This document shows positions 26,167 through 34,270 of a stretch of 38,975 nucleotides of DNA, piece by piece. The stretch is from Flavobacterium sp. (GTDB lineage Bacteria > Bacteroidota > Bacteroidia > Flavobacteriales > Flavobacteriaceae). The notes below the pieces were generated by a model, which searched no databases, was not told the origin of the DNA, and saw nothing but the letters and a program-made list of their open reading frames with translations. The translations under genes and the position numbers were made by a program. Every line of letters begins with the position of its first letter. The first letter of the stretch is position 1. The stretch spans positions 1 to 38,975 of the forward strand of contig NZ_JAIXWA010000043.1 of assembly GCF_027482425.1 (NCBI RefSeq), in the 5' to 3' direction.

Positions 26167-26583
26167 ATGAATCCGTTTAAACTAAATAACCCACCCAAGA
26201 ATCCCAGTGGTTTTACTGTACCCGAAGGTTACTTTGAGTCGTTTTCGGTTAGGCTTCAACACCAACTTAAAGAGGAGACACCTGCAAAGCCTATTTCTTT
26301 TTGGAGCAAACATGCCAAAACCTTTTATGGAATGGCCGCTGTGTTGGTGATTGGATTAGGGATCGGAATGGTGTGGCACTGGGAAGTGCAAAAAGAGGAA
26401 GAAGCCCATTGGAGCGCCATTGCTTCGTATGTGAGCGAAAATACGGACCTCACAGAAGAACATTATTTGGAACTTATTGAACTACAAAATTTAGAAGTGC
26501 CCCTTACTTCTGATACCGAAGCGGAGGTTTTAGAGGAAATGCTACTTGAAAATGAAACTTTAGAATACAGTATAACACAATAA
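26167..26583 (+). CDS. Probable anti-sigma factor (single-pass membrane protein)
   Basis: The product has 138 residues. A soluble N-terminus (FTVPEGYFESFSVRLQHQL) precedes one membrane helix (GMAAVLVIGLGIGMVW, about 58-74). An acidic C-terminal part of about 60 residues follows, probably periplasmic. The VPEGYFE segment is common in flavobacterial proteins encoded right after ECF sigma genes. It has no zinc-type ZAS motif (no HxxxCxxC). Its anti-sigma role is inferred from position and topology. Confidence 0.7.
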   Translation: MNPFKLNNPPKNPSGFTVPEGYFESFSVRLQHQLKEETPAKPISFWSKHAKTFYGMAAVLVIGLGIGMVWHWEVQKEEEAHWSAIASYVSENTDLTEEHYLELIELQNLEVPLTSDTEAEVLEEMLLENETLEYSITQ

Positions 26584-26603
26584 CATTGAAATTTATTCAA
26601 GCT

Positions 26604-27089
26604 ATGAAAACAATTCAAAATCCTTTTCGAGTTTTAGTACTATCCCTTCTTTTCTTGGGAATAGGGAACGCTTTTGCGCAACCAGGTGGTCGATTGCGGG
26701 AACGCATTGAAGAGAAAAAAGAGCAAGTAAAATCACAAAAAGTAGCCTTTATCACCCAAGAGCTTCGCTTAACTCCTGATGAGGCCGCTAAGTTTTGGCC
26801 CATATACAATGCTTTTGAGGACAAACAAGCCGAAATCCGTCGTCAAAAATTAAAAGCTTTTATGGACCGAAAAGAGGAAAATCAGTTGGATAAAATGACT
26901 GAAAAAGAAGCACAAACGGTATTGGCCCAAATGGAAACCAATGAAGAGGAATTGTTTAAACTTCGCAAGAAATTAATTGCCGATTTACGCGGAGTACTCC
27001 CGGCTTTGAAGATTATCAAATTGAGACGGGCAGAAGAAGATTTCAACCGAAAATTGGTAGAAAAATTAAAAGAACGCCGTAGAAATTAA
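26604..27089 (+). CDS. Exported partner of the ECF sigma unit (sensor-like, CpxP/Spy-like)
   Basis: The product has 161 residues from the ATG at 26604. A signal peptide (VLVLSLLFLGIGNAFA, cut before Gln) is followed by an all-helical, highly charged domain. FITQELRLTPDEAAKFWPIYNAFEDKQ recalls the LTxxQ-type start of Spy/CpxP folds. The protein ends in LKERRRN. Similar genes in flavobacteria are often annotated as sensor of ECF-type sigma factor. In that role it would act in the periplasm on the anti-sigma protein, which is inference. A strong terminator follows and closes the operon. Confidence 0.75.
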   Translation: MKTIQNPFRVLVLSLLFLGIGNAFAQPGGRLRERIEEKKEQVKSQKVAFITQELRLTPDEAAKFWPIYNAFEDKQAEIRRQKLKAFMDRKEENQLDKMTEKEAQTVLAQMETNEEELFKLRKKLIADLRGVLPALKIIKLRRAEEDFNRKLVEKLKERRRN

Positions 27090-27093
27090 ATGC

Positions 27094-27124
27094 AAAACAG
27101 CTCTTCAATGGGCTGTTTTTTTTT
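27094..27124 (+). terminator. Intrinsic terminator of the ECF operon
   Basis: An 8-bp stem (AAAACAGC / GCTGTTTT) with a 10-base loop is followed by an unbroken T-run to 27124. It overlaps the stop of the convergent propeller gene. Confidence 0.88.
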
Positions 27125-28175
27125 AGTTTCGTTGCAGTTGTAACCGTACGATTTTGTTTTTTCCCGCCACAATGACGGTTTGAGCATCCACAAATTGTAA
27201 AGTATACAAATGGGGTTCGGGCCATAAACATTTCCATTGTTTCCCTTGGTCATAAGCATAATACAATCCTCCTGCACCTACCGTTAGCCATTCCTTGCCC
27301 TTACTCGCTGGAATAAATTGAATTCCCGAAATATAACCGGGTTCTTGAGGCGCATCTATAGGCATCCAATTACTCCCTCCATCGCAGGTGAATATGAGAT
27401 TCCCAGCGGTTTGCGTTTGTTTGTCATAATTGCCTCCTGCAGCCACACCAATTTTGGCATTATAAAAATCAGCTGAAAAAATTCCTTCCATAGCACTGCC
27501 TTGGGCTATGGGCACGGAAATCGACTCCCATGTTTTCCCCTCATCATTGGAACGCCATACGCGGGATTGCATTCCTCCCGTAAAAATCCAAAGCGTTTTC
27601 CCCGCACTACAAATAGTAGTATTGCTCGAAGCAAAAGCGGCTTCCCCGGGAGCCAAAACAGGGGCTTTATCCTCGGGAACGCGATACCAATGGGCACCGC
27701 CGTCTACCGACTTCAATAATGCCATCGCTTGTTGTGTCGGATCGCCCATTGCCCAACCCGTTCCCTTAGCGGTAAAATGCAGTGCGTCATAAAATACTTT
27801 TTCATGCGATTCTTGATAGAGCAAGCGGCTGCTTTCGCCCTCTATCGGACCCGAATACAGAAGCGCAGGATTTCCGATGGAAAGTGCAAACCATTTTCCT
27901 TGATATAAGGCCAAAGAGCGAAATTCAGTGGGTTTTACCGTGGGGAGCATTTGTGGCAGATGGTTACGTGTTACCAAATCAATACAACCTATTTTACTTT
28001 GACTCCCCGCGTAAAAAACGGTTTGTCCCGAAATGGCAAGAGCTCGAATACTTACAGTGTCAAAAAGCAAGGTATCAACAATGACCCCTGTTATCGGTTG
28101 AGCGGACTTAGAGGAAGTCACAGAAGCACAATTCCAAAAAAGTACACAACAAAAAAAGCCAAAAAAAACGCGCAT
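27123..28175 (-). CDS. Probable lipoprotein with YCF48/BNR-like beta-propeller
   Basis: The product has 350 residues. The N-terminus (VFFGFFCCVLFWNC) looks like a lipoprotein signal with Cys16, although the lipobox is unusual. The body is a beta-propeller with BNR/Asp-box style turns: LLKSVDGGAHWYRVP, VWRSNDEGKTWESIS, TCDGGSNWMPI and YYAYDQGKQWKCLWP. Such repeats occur in photosystem assembly factor YCF48 relatives and exo-enzymes. No catalytic residues can be assigned, so function is open. It is monocistronic and divergent from the repeat-protein gene. Confidence 0.8.
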   Translation of the reverse strand: MRVFFGFFCCVLFWNCASVTSSKSAQPITGVIVDTLLFDTVSIRALAISGQTVFYAGSQSKIGCIDLVTRNHLPQMLPTVKPTEFRSLALYQGKWFALSIGNPALLYSGPIEGESSRLLYQESHEKVFYDALHFTAKGTGWAMGDPTQQAMALLKSVDGGAHWYRVPEDKAPVLAPGEAAFASSNTTICSAGKTLWIFTGGMQSRVWRSNDEGKTWESISVPIAQGSAMEGIFSADFYNAKIGVAAGGNYDKQTQTAGNLIFTCDGGSNWMPIDAPQEPGYISGIQFIPASKGKEWLTVGAGGLYYAYDQGKQWKCLWPEPHLYTLQFVDAQTVIVAGKNKIVRLQLQRN

Positions 28176-28287
28176 AATCCCCAGTATTTACAACGAAAAT
28201 AAACATAATTGATTAGATGACAATTCTGGTTTTGCTATTTTGGCACAGTGTTTGGTTTTTATGTAACGAACTTTAAATTCCACAGTT

Positions 28288-29133
28288 ATGAAAACGAAAC
28301 TACTATACAGCATGTTGTTGGGCTTGAGTCTAACATGGAGTGGGGCACAAAATAGGACTACGGTTAGTGCTACCGATTCAGAGATTAGTGATAATTTAGA
28401 CCTTCGCGCCGTTGCGTCGATTTTTGGGGAAGCTCGTGATTTGGAAGATTTTGAACGCCGATTAAACAATTCCGAAAATCCCATATCCAATTTGGATTTA
28501 AACCTTGATAATCAAGTCGATTACTTACGGGTGGTCGAATCGATTGAAGGGAATCAACATATTATTGTGGTGCAAGCCGTGTTGGGACACGATCAATTCC
28601 AAGATGTAGCCACTGTTGAAGTAGAAAAAGATACCCGCAACCGACGGGTACAAGTGCAAGTGGTAGGCGATACTTTTCTATATGGAACCAACTATATTTA
28701 CGAACCGGTTTATGTAGGAACGCCTGTGATTTACAATTATTTCTGGCAACCCTATTACCAACCCTATTGTTCTGCTTGGTATTGGGGGTATTATCCAAAC
28801 TATTATTATGCTTGGCATCCTTTCCCCATTTTTCGCTACCGTCATCACATTGGATTGTGTATCAACTTTGGATTCCAATACAATTACGTGAATTTCCGTC
28901 GCTGTCATTGGGGCTATTCACATTATTTTGGACGGCGAGGCAACTTTATTGAACGGCATCATCCGCAACGGGGATTTGCCTACCGTAACCAGGGAATTGT
29001 CAACCGTTATGAGTTAGATCAAACCCGAACCGTTCGCAATGTCGCCTATCCCGATACCCGTGGTTCATTGGCTGGCACTCGTGATAATCAAACTGCTACT
29101 CGTCCCGAAACAGGTTCCGTACGCGGCAATTAG
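28288..29133 (+). CDS. Exported aromatic-rich protein, shortened by an in-frame amber codon
   Basis: The product has 281 residues up to the TAG at 29131-29133. A signal peptide (SMLLGLSLTWSGA) leads to an acidic domain with SNLDLNLDNQVDYLRVVESI (about 67-87), a pattern common in flavobacterial secreted proteins. Residues about 149-216 are extremely rich in Tyr, Trp, Phe and His. The frame continues for 193 more codons after the TAG as RPxRQD repeats, so the full gene was probably 28288-29712. The truncated form keeps the signal and main domain and may still work. Function unknown. Confidence 0.65.
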   Translation: MKTKLLYSMLLGLSLTWSGAQNRTTVSATDSEISDNLDLRAVASIFGEARDLEDFERRLNNSENPISNLDLNLDNQVDYLRVVESIEGNQHIIVVQAVLGHDQFQDVATVEVEKDTRNRRVQVQVVGDTFLYGTNYIYEPVYVGTPVIYNYFWQPYYQPYCSAWYWGYYPNYYYAWHPFPIFRYRHHIGLCINFGFQYNYVNFRRCHWGYSHYFGRRGNFIERHHPQRGFAYRNQGIVNRYELDQTRTVRNVAYPDTRGSLAGTRDNQTATRPETGSVRGN

Positions 29134-29712
29134 ACCAATGCTTCTGAAACTCGTCCCGTACGTCAGGATTTCACAAGTAGTGCTACAACCAATCCAAGAC
29201 CTACCCGTGCTGATTACAGTGAAGCACCCAGTCCACGTCCGGTTCGCCAAAATTTTAGCAACACCACCGCTACGCCCCGACCTGTTCGTGAAAACCATAC
29301 TTTGGTTTCTACTACATCGGTTCCAAGACCAACACGTTCGGATTACAGCACCACTTCATCTATACCCCGACCCTCGCGTCAAGACTTTACGACAAGTACG
29401 AGTACCGTAAGTCCGCGACCTGTTCGTCAAGATTTCAGTGCTCCTACCCCACGTCCTTCGCGTCAAGACTTTACACCAAGTTCGAGTAGCGTAAGTCCGC
29501 GACCTGTTCGTCAAGACTACAGTGCGCCTGCACCTCGTCCTACGCGTCAAGACTACAAACCAAATTCGAGTACCGTAAGTCCGCGCCCCTCCCGTCAAGA
29601 CTACAGTGCGCCTGCACCTCGTCCTTCGCGTCAAGACTATTCTAGCTCAAGTTCAAGTCGTAGTAGCATGCGATCAGAGAATAGTACTTCTTCGCGTCTT
29701 TCAAGAAATTAA
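29134..29712 (+). pseudogene. Cut-off C-terminal repeat tail of the 28288 gene
   Basis: This stretch is in the same frame as the preceding gene and fully open to the TAA at 29710-29712. It encodes about twelve copies of RPxRxDY/F separated by Ser/Thr/Pro linkers, then a Ser-rich end. The sequence just before the amber (ATRPETGSVRGN) resembles the repeats after it (ETRPVRQDF), so the two parts were one protein. A single CAG-to-TAG change would explain the break. An internal start at 29302 would lack a signal peptide and is unlikely to be a separate gene. Confidence 0.75.
29377..29638 (+). repeat. 84-bp coding tandem repeat (about three units plus a partial fourth)
   Basis: CGTCAAGACT recurs at 29377, 29461, 29545 and 29629, exactly 84 bp apart. 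Each unit encodes a 28-residue pair: one 16-residue and one 12-residue RPxRQD module. Older, more diverged modules lie upstream to about 29150. Confidence 0.88.
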
Positions 29713-29759
29713 ATAGAAAATAGAGGTCGATAAAAAAACCTTAAAAAAATCATACCTAG

Positions 29760-29785
29760 GCATCGAATTATTTCGGTGCTTTTTT
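29760..29785 (+). terminator. Intrinsic terminator of the repeat-protein gene
   Basis: GCATCGAA pairs with TTCGGTGC (8 bp with one G-T pair, loop TTAT) and is followed by TTTTTT. Confidence 0.8.
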
Positions 29786-29807
29786 ATTTTAGAACTTTGA
29801 AAAGTAA

Positions 29808-29815
29808 TACATTTG
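29808..29815 (+). promoter_or_regulatory. Putative -7 box (TACATTTG) for kup
   Basis: TACATTTG ends 22 bp before the ATG at 29838. I see no riboswitch-like structure in the short leader. Confidence 0.5.
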
Positions 29816-29837
29816 TGAACTTTTTTAATATTTTTTT

Positions 29838-31832
29838 ATGAGTTCGCATTCACATCAAAATCTTCACAGTAGACTTTCGGCTGCGGGATTATTGGTAACC
29901 TTGGGGATCATTTATGGCGATATAGGTACTTCTCCTTTGTATGTTATGAAAGCCATCATCGGCAACAGTGTTATTTCGCAAGATTTAATTTTAGGCGGAC
30001 TTTCCTGTATCTTTTGGACGCTTACCTTACAAACAACACTCAAATATGTAATCATCACTTTAGGAGCTGACAATCATGGGGAAGGAGGAATTTTTGCCCT
30101 ATATGCCTTGGTAAAACGAACCAAAATTCAGTGGCTTATTGTGCCTGCTATCATTGGAGGGAGTGCATTACTTGCTGATGGAATCATTACGCCTCCTGTA
30201 TCTGTCTCCTCTGCGGTAGAAGGATTGCGCAATTTTAACCCCGACATTCCCACCATTCCCATCGTTATCAGTATTTTGTTTGTATTGTTTACCATTCAAC
30301 AATTTGGTTCAAAATTGGTTGGGAAATTCTTTGCCCCGATGATGCTGATATGGTTTACAATGCTGGGTGTTTTGGGTGTGATTCAAATGACTCAAAATTT
30401 GGATGTATTTCGGGCTTTAAACCCCTATTATGCATACCATATGTTGACTAGTGATGTTAGCGAACAAGGGTTCTTTATTCTTGGAGCTGTGTTCTTGTGT
30501 ACCACAGGAGCTGAAGCATTGTACTCCGATATGGGGCATTGTGGACGAAAAAATATTCGGGTAAGTTGGATGTTTGTCAAAGTTACATTGATTTTGAACT
30601 ATTTCGGACAAGGAGCCTACCTTTTAGACCATCAAGGACTAACCTTAATGGAATTGGGAAGTTCCAATCCGAATCCTTTCTATTTAATTATGGCCAAATG
30701 GTTTCAACCCATCGGAATTGTGGTGGCTACCTTGGCAGCAGTAATCGCTTCTCAAGCCTTAATTAGTGGTTCGTTTACCTTGATCAATGAGGCGATGCGA
30801 CTTAATTTTTGGCCTAAAGTGCGCATCAAATTTCCTTCTGATCAAAAAGGACAATTATATATACCTTCTATCAACTGGCTTTTGTTTTTAGGATGTGTGG
30901 GTATCGTGCTTTATTTCAAGGAATCGAGTAATATGGAACATGCGTATGGATTGGCGATCATATTGTGTATGATAATGACCACCATTTTGCTCAATTATTA
31001 TTTGATTTTAAAAAGAGTAAAGTGGTATTTCATTGCCCCGCTCATCATTGTCTATTTGGCAATTGAGTTCAGTTTCTTGGCGGCCAATATTGTAAAATTC
31101 ATGGACGGTGGTTTTGTGACGTTGTTCATCGCCATCATTTTAACTAGTATTATGTCTACTTGGTATTTGGCGAAGAAAATTAGTAAGAATTATACCAAGA
31201 TTGTTAAAATTGACAATTATAAAAAAGTTTTGGCTGAGTTGAGTTTGGACTTATCCATCCCTAAATATGCCACCCATTTGGTATATATGACCAACTCCAA
31301 TCGGGTCGATGAAATTGAAGAAAAGGTGATGTATTCCATTCTACAAAAAAGACCCAAACGCGCCGACATGTATTGGTTTATTCACGTGAATGTATTGAAC
31401 GAACCCTATCGCAAAGAATACAAAGTGACGGAAATAATTAAAGACGACCTGTACCGAATTGACTTTTATCTCGGTTTCCGTGAGGCTACCAAAATTAATT
31501 TGATGTTTAAAGAAGTAATCAAAGACATGGTCCAAAATGGCGAGGTTGATGTCACCAGTCGCTATGAATCGTTGAATAAAAACAATATTATTGGAGATTT
31601 CAAATTTGTTTTGTCCGAAAAATTCTTATCCAACGACAGTGACATTACTTTCTTTGAAAATATAGTCATGAACTCTTATTTTGTGTTGAAAAAGTTCTCC
31701 TTATCGGAAGAAAAAGCCTTCGGTTTGGATGCTAGTTCGGTTAAAGTTGAGCAATTCCCTATGGTACTGCATGCACCTGAACGCATTGAAATGCGCCGCT
31801 TGGACCATCACGGTTGTGAAACTGAAAAATAA
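29838..31832 (+). CDS. kup: Kup-family potassium uptake transporter
   Basis: The product has 664 residues, the normal Kup length. The first membrane helix carries the signature GIIYGDIGTSPLYVMKAI. Further family segments are GEGGIFALYALVKR, LADGIITPPVSVSSAVEGL, TTGAEALYSDMGHCGRKNIRVSW and SQALISGSFTLINEAMRL. About twelve helices are followed by a cytoplasmic domain of about 220 residues. It imports K+ with protons across the inner membrane. It stands alone between its own promoter and a UUCG-type terminator. Confidence 0.97.
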   Translation: MSSHSHQNLHSRLSAAGLLVTLGIIYGDIGTSPLYVMKAIIGNSVISQDLILGGLSCIFWTLTLQTTLKYVIITLGADNHGEGGIFALYALVKRTKIQWLIVPAIIGGSALLADGIITPPVSVSSAVEGLRNFNPDIPTIPIVISILFVLFTIQQFGSKLVGKFFAPMMLIWFTMLGVLGVIQMTQNLDVFRALNPYYAYHMLTSDVSEQGFFILGAVFLCTTGAEALYSDMGHCGRKNIRVSWMFVKVTLILNYFGQGAYLLDHQGLTLMELGSSNPNPFYLIMAKWFQPIGIVVATLAAVIASQALISGSFTLINEAMRLNFWPKVRIKFPSDQKGQLYIPSINWLLFLGCVGIVLYFKESSNMEHAYGLAIILCMIMTTILLNYYLILKRVKWYFIAPLIIVYLAIEFSFLAANIVKFMDGGFVTLFIAIILTSIMSTWYLAKKISKNYTKIVKIDNYKKVLAELSLDLSIPKYATHLVYMTNSNRVDEIEEKVMYSILQKRPKRADMYWFIHVNVLNEPYRKEYKVTEIIKDDLYRIDFYLGFREATKINLMFKEVIKDMVQNGEVDVTSRYESLNKNNIIGDFKFVLSEKFLSNDSDITFFENIVMNSYFVLKKFSLSEEKAFGLDASSVKVEQFPMVLHAPERIEMRRLDHHGCETEK

Positions 31833-31836
31833 TACC

Positions 31837-31865
31837 AAAGCAGTTCTTCGGAGCTGCTTTTTTTT
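31837..31865 (+). terminator. Intrinsic terminator with UUCG tetraloop
   Basis: A 10-bp stem (AAAGCAGTTC / GAGCTGCTTT, one G-T pair) is capped by TTCG closed by C-G, the very stable C(UUCG)G loop. A T-run follows. Confidence 0.9.
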
Positions 31866-31909
31866 GGTCACATAATCCTTGTACACCTCCAACCTAATAG
31901 AAAAAAAGT

Positions 31910-31917
31910 TACCTTTA
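31910..31917 (+). promoter_or_regulatory. Putative -7 box variant (TACCTTTA) for the RsmB-type gene
   Basis: TACCTTTA followed by C ends 19 bp before the ATG at 31937. The same string and spacing occur before the genes at 24436 and 37050. Confidence 0.4.
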
Positions 31918-31936
31918 CAGGCTTAGATTTTGAATA

Positions 31937-33148
31937 ATGAGATTACACCGTAACTTGGTATTTACAACCATTGATGCCCTTGATGCTATTTTTAATGAAG
32001 GAGAATACGCTGACAAAGTCGTAGCCCGTGCTTTAAAAAAAGACAAACGTTGGGGAAGTCACGATCGTAAATTCGTTGCCGAAACCATATACGATATGGT
32101 GCGCTGGAAGCGATTGTATGCCGAGATTGCGGAAGTAAAAATGCCCTTTGATCGGGATAAGTTATGGCGCATGTTTGCTGTTTGGGCAGTCCTTCGCGGG
32201 TATCCCCTTCCCGATTGGAAATATTTTGAAACCACCCCACAACGTAAAATAAAAGGTCGTTTTGACGAATTATCCAAAGTCCGTAAACTTCGTGAATCGA
32301 TTCCCGATTGGATGGATGAGTTGGGCGTACAAGAACTCGGTGAAGCTACTTGGACCAAAGAAATAGCCGCTCAAAACCGAATGGCCGATGTGGTTTTACG
32401 GGTCAATACCTTGAAAGCTACCCGCGATCAAGTGCGTGCACGATTGATGGATTTGGATATTGTTACCGAACCCATTCCGCATCTTCCGGAAGGGTTAATT
32501 CTTCCCGAACGCGCCAACGTTTTTATGACCGATGTTTTTAAAGACGGATGGTTTGAAGTGCAAGATGGATCGTCCCAAAAAGTAGCTGCTTTTTTAGAAG
32601 TGGAACCTGGGATGAAAGTCATTGATGCCTGTGCTGGTGCAGGAGGTAAAACCTTACATCTGGCGGCTTTGATGCAAAACAAAGGGCAAATCATTGCCAT
32701 GGATTTGTATGAAAGCAAACTTAAAGAATTAAAATTACGCGCCCGAAGAAATGGAGCCCATAATATCGATTACCGCGTTATTGATTCGACCAAAGTCATC
32801 AAAAAACTTTATGAAAAAGCCGACCGCGTCCTTATCGATGCACCATGCAGTGGTTTGGGTGTATTAAAACGAAATCCCGATGCCAAATGGAAACTCCAAC
32901 CAGAGTTTATCGATAATATTCGAGCCGTTCAAGCCGAAGTTTTGGAAACCTATTCCAAAATGGTAAAACCAGGAGGAAAATTGGTCTACGCCACTTGTTC
33001 GGTGTTACCCTCCGAAAATCAAGAGCAAGTACAACGCTTTTTACAAACCGAAAACGGGAAAGCATTTCAATTCGTTAAAGACGAAAAAATATTGGCCTCA
33101 GAATCTGGATTTGACGGATTCTACATGGCCTTACTTCAAAGAAAATAA
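31937..33148 (+). CDS. RsmB/NOP2-family RNA cytosine-C5 methyltransferase
   Basis: The product has 403 residues. An N-terminal NusB-like helical domain (about 1-130) is followed by a class I SAM methyltransferase domain. The SAM loop is VIDACAGAGGKTLHLA. The two conserved cysteines are in LIDAPCSGLGVLKRNPD (motif IV) and YATCSVLPSENQEQV (motif VI, the nucleophile). The NusB-like extension favours RsmB, which makes m5C in 16S rRNA, but related family members modify other sites. The endonuclease gene starts 5 bp downstream. Confidence 0.92.
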   Translation: MRLHRNLVFTTIDALDAIFNEGEYADKVVARALKKDKRWGSHDRKFVAETIYDMVRWKRLYAEIAEVKMPFDRDKLWRMFAVWAVLRGYPLPDWKYFETTPQRKIKGRFDELSKVRKLRESIPDWMDELGVQELGEATWTKEIAAQNRMADVVLRVNTLKATRDQVRARLMDLDIVTEPIPHLPEGLILPERANVFMTDVFKDGWFEVQDGSSQKVAAFLEVEPGMKVIDACAGAGGKTLHLAALMQNKGQIIAMDLYESKLKELKLRARRNGAHNIDYRVIDSTKVIKKLYEKADRVLIDAPCSGLGVLKRNPDAKWKLQPEFIDNIRAVQAEVLETYSKMVKPGGKLVYATCSVLPSENQEQVQRFLQTENGKAFQFVKDEKILASESGFDGFYMALLQRK

Positions 33149-33153
33149 CATAC

Positions 33154-34239
33154 ATGAAAAACAAATTTTTATCCTTACTGGCCTCATGTGCCATAGGTAT
33201 TGTATCCGCTCAAAATGGTGCGCCGGCTTCTCCGTACTACAATGGGTTTAACTGGACGCTAACGGGAAGTGCATTAGAAGATGCCTTAGCCAATAAAATT
33301 ATTGACACCCATACCGTGGAGCTCTCCTATACGCCTGGCGTTTGGAATGCGATTAAAGCCGTTGATTTGGATCCCACTAATACCAATAATGTTTTGCTCG
33401 TTTACGGTTGGGAATCAGGACAAGATTCAGATGCAACCAATGACCGTTCGCGAGACCGAAATTCGAATAGCGGCAACAACGGCGACTGGAATCGGGAACA
33501 CATTTATGCACAATCGTTGGGGAATCCCGATTTGGGGCAAATGGGACCCGGTGCCGATGCGCACATGCTTCGCGCTTGTGACGTACAACGCAATGCGAGC
33601 CGCGGCAATCGTTTGTATGCCAACGGATCGGGGACAGCCTCCTACACCATTGGCACCACGAGTTGGTATCCCGGCGATGAATGGAAAGGTGATGTTGCTC
33701 GAATTTTGATGTACATGTATTTGCATTACGGCGCACAATGTTTGCCCTCTATGGTCGCGGTGGGTAATCCTGTTGCCTCCGATACCAATATGATTGATTT
33801 GTTGTTGCAATGGAACGCAGAGGATCCCGTTTCGCAATATGAAGACAATCGCAATTCGTATATGAGCAATTTGGTCAATAACTTTGCCCAAGGAAATCGA
33901 AATCCGTTTATTGACAATCCGTATTTGGCGACACTCATTTGGGGAGGCCCCGCAGCACAAAACCGCTGGCCTACTATTTTCTTAAATCAAAACAAGTTTG
34001 ACACCACCGATGTCGGTATTTTCCCAAATCCTTCATCCACCCATTCGGTCTATGTGCAAACAAATACCACCCTCGATCGCATTGCAGTATATACTATAAA
34101 TGGGCAAGAAATTATGCAATTGGAACAGCCCACTTTTTCCAACAATACCTTGGAAATAAAAGACATTCCAAGTGGTTTCTATTTTTTCAAAATGGAATCT
34201 GGTAAAGAATCGATAACGCAAAAAGTAATTATTCAATAA
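33154..34239 (+). CDS. Secreted endonuclease I family protein with T9SS sorting domain
   Basis: The product has 361 residues. A signal peptide (SLLASCAIGIVSA) precedes an EndA/NucM-type nuclease domain: GDWNREHIYAQSLGNP holds the catalytic His and DAHMLRACDVQRNASRGN holds the conserved Asn/Arg-Gly-Asn region. The last 75 residues are a type A T9SS C-terminal domain: VGIFPNPSS, IAVYTINGQEIMQL, and the end PSGFYFFKMESG with a terminal KVIIQ strand. It is expected to cross the outer membrane by type IX secretion and degrade DNA or RNA outside the cell, probably for nutrients. A terminator follows. Confidence 0.94.
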   Translation: MKNKFLSLLASCAIGIVSAQNGAPASPYYNGFNWTLTGSALEDALANKIIDTHTVELSYTPGVWNAIKAVDLDPTNTNNVLLVYGWESGQDSDATNDRSRDRNSNSGNNGDWNREHIYAQSLGNPDLGQMGPGADAHMLRACDVQRNASRGNRLYANGSGTASYTIGTTSWYPGDEWKGDVARILMYMYLHYGAQCLPSMVAVGNPVASDTNMIDLLLQWNAEDPVSQYEDNRNSYMSNLVNNFAQGNRNPFIDNPYLATLIWGGPAAQNRWPTIFLNQNKFDTTDVGIFPNPSSTHSVYVQTNTTLDRIAVYTINGQEIMQLEQPTFSNNTLEIKDIPSGFYFFKMESGKESITQKVIIQ

Positions 34240-34244
34240 AAAAT

Positions 34245-34270
34245 AAGCCTCTTAGTTTAGGGGCTTTTTT
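34245..34270. terminator. Bidirectional intrinsic terminator
   Basis: An 8-bp stem (AAGCCTCT / AGGGGCTT, one G-T pair) lies between the convergent nuclease and pseudouridine synthase genes, with A-rich and T-rich flanks. Confidence 0.75.

Noticed and set aside
29356..29634. Minus-strand repetitive frame across the RPxRQD repeats
   Set aside because: It is the antisense image of the 84-bp repeat. The plus-strand reading continues a real exported protein.
29377..29638. CRISPR array
   Set aside because: The repeats are directly adjoining 84-bp coding units without unique spacers, and lie in frame in a protein gene. No cas genes are present.
29713..29837. c-di-AMP or potassium-related riboswitch before kup
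   Set aside because: The gap is short and filled by the upstream terminator and a -7 box; no conserved riboswitch core is visible.
33427..33960. 177-residue minus-strand frame inside the endonuclease gene
   Set aside because: It is antisense to a clear nuclease with signal peptide and sorting domain, and its sequence has no domain character. It is a shadow of the real gene.
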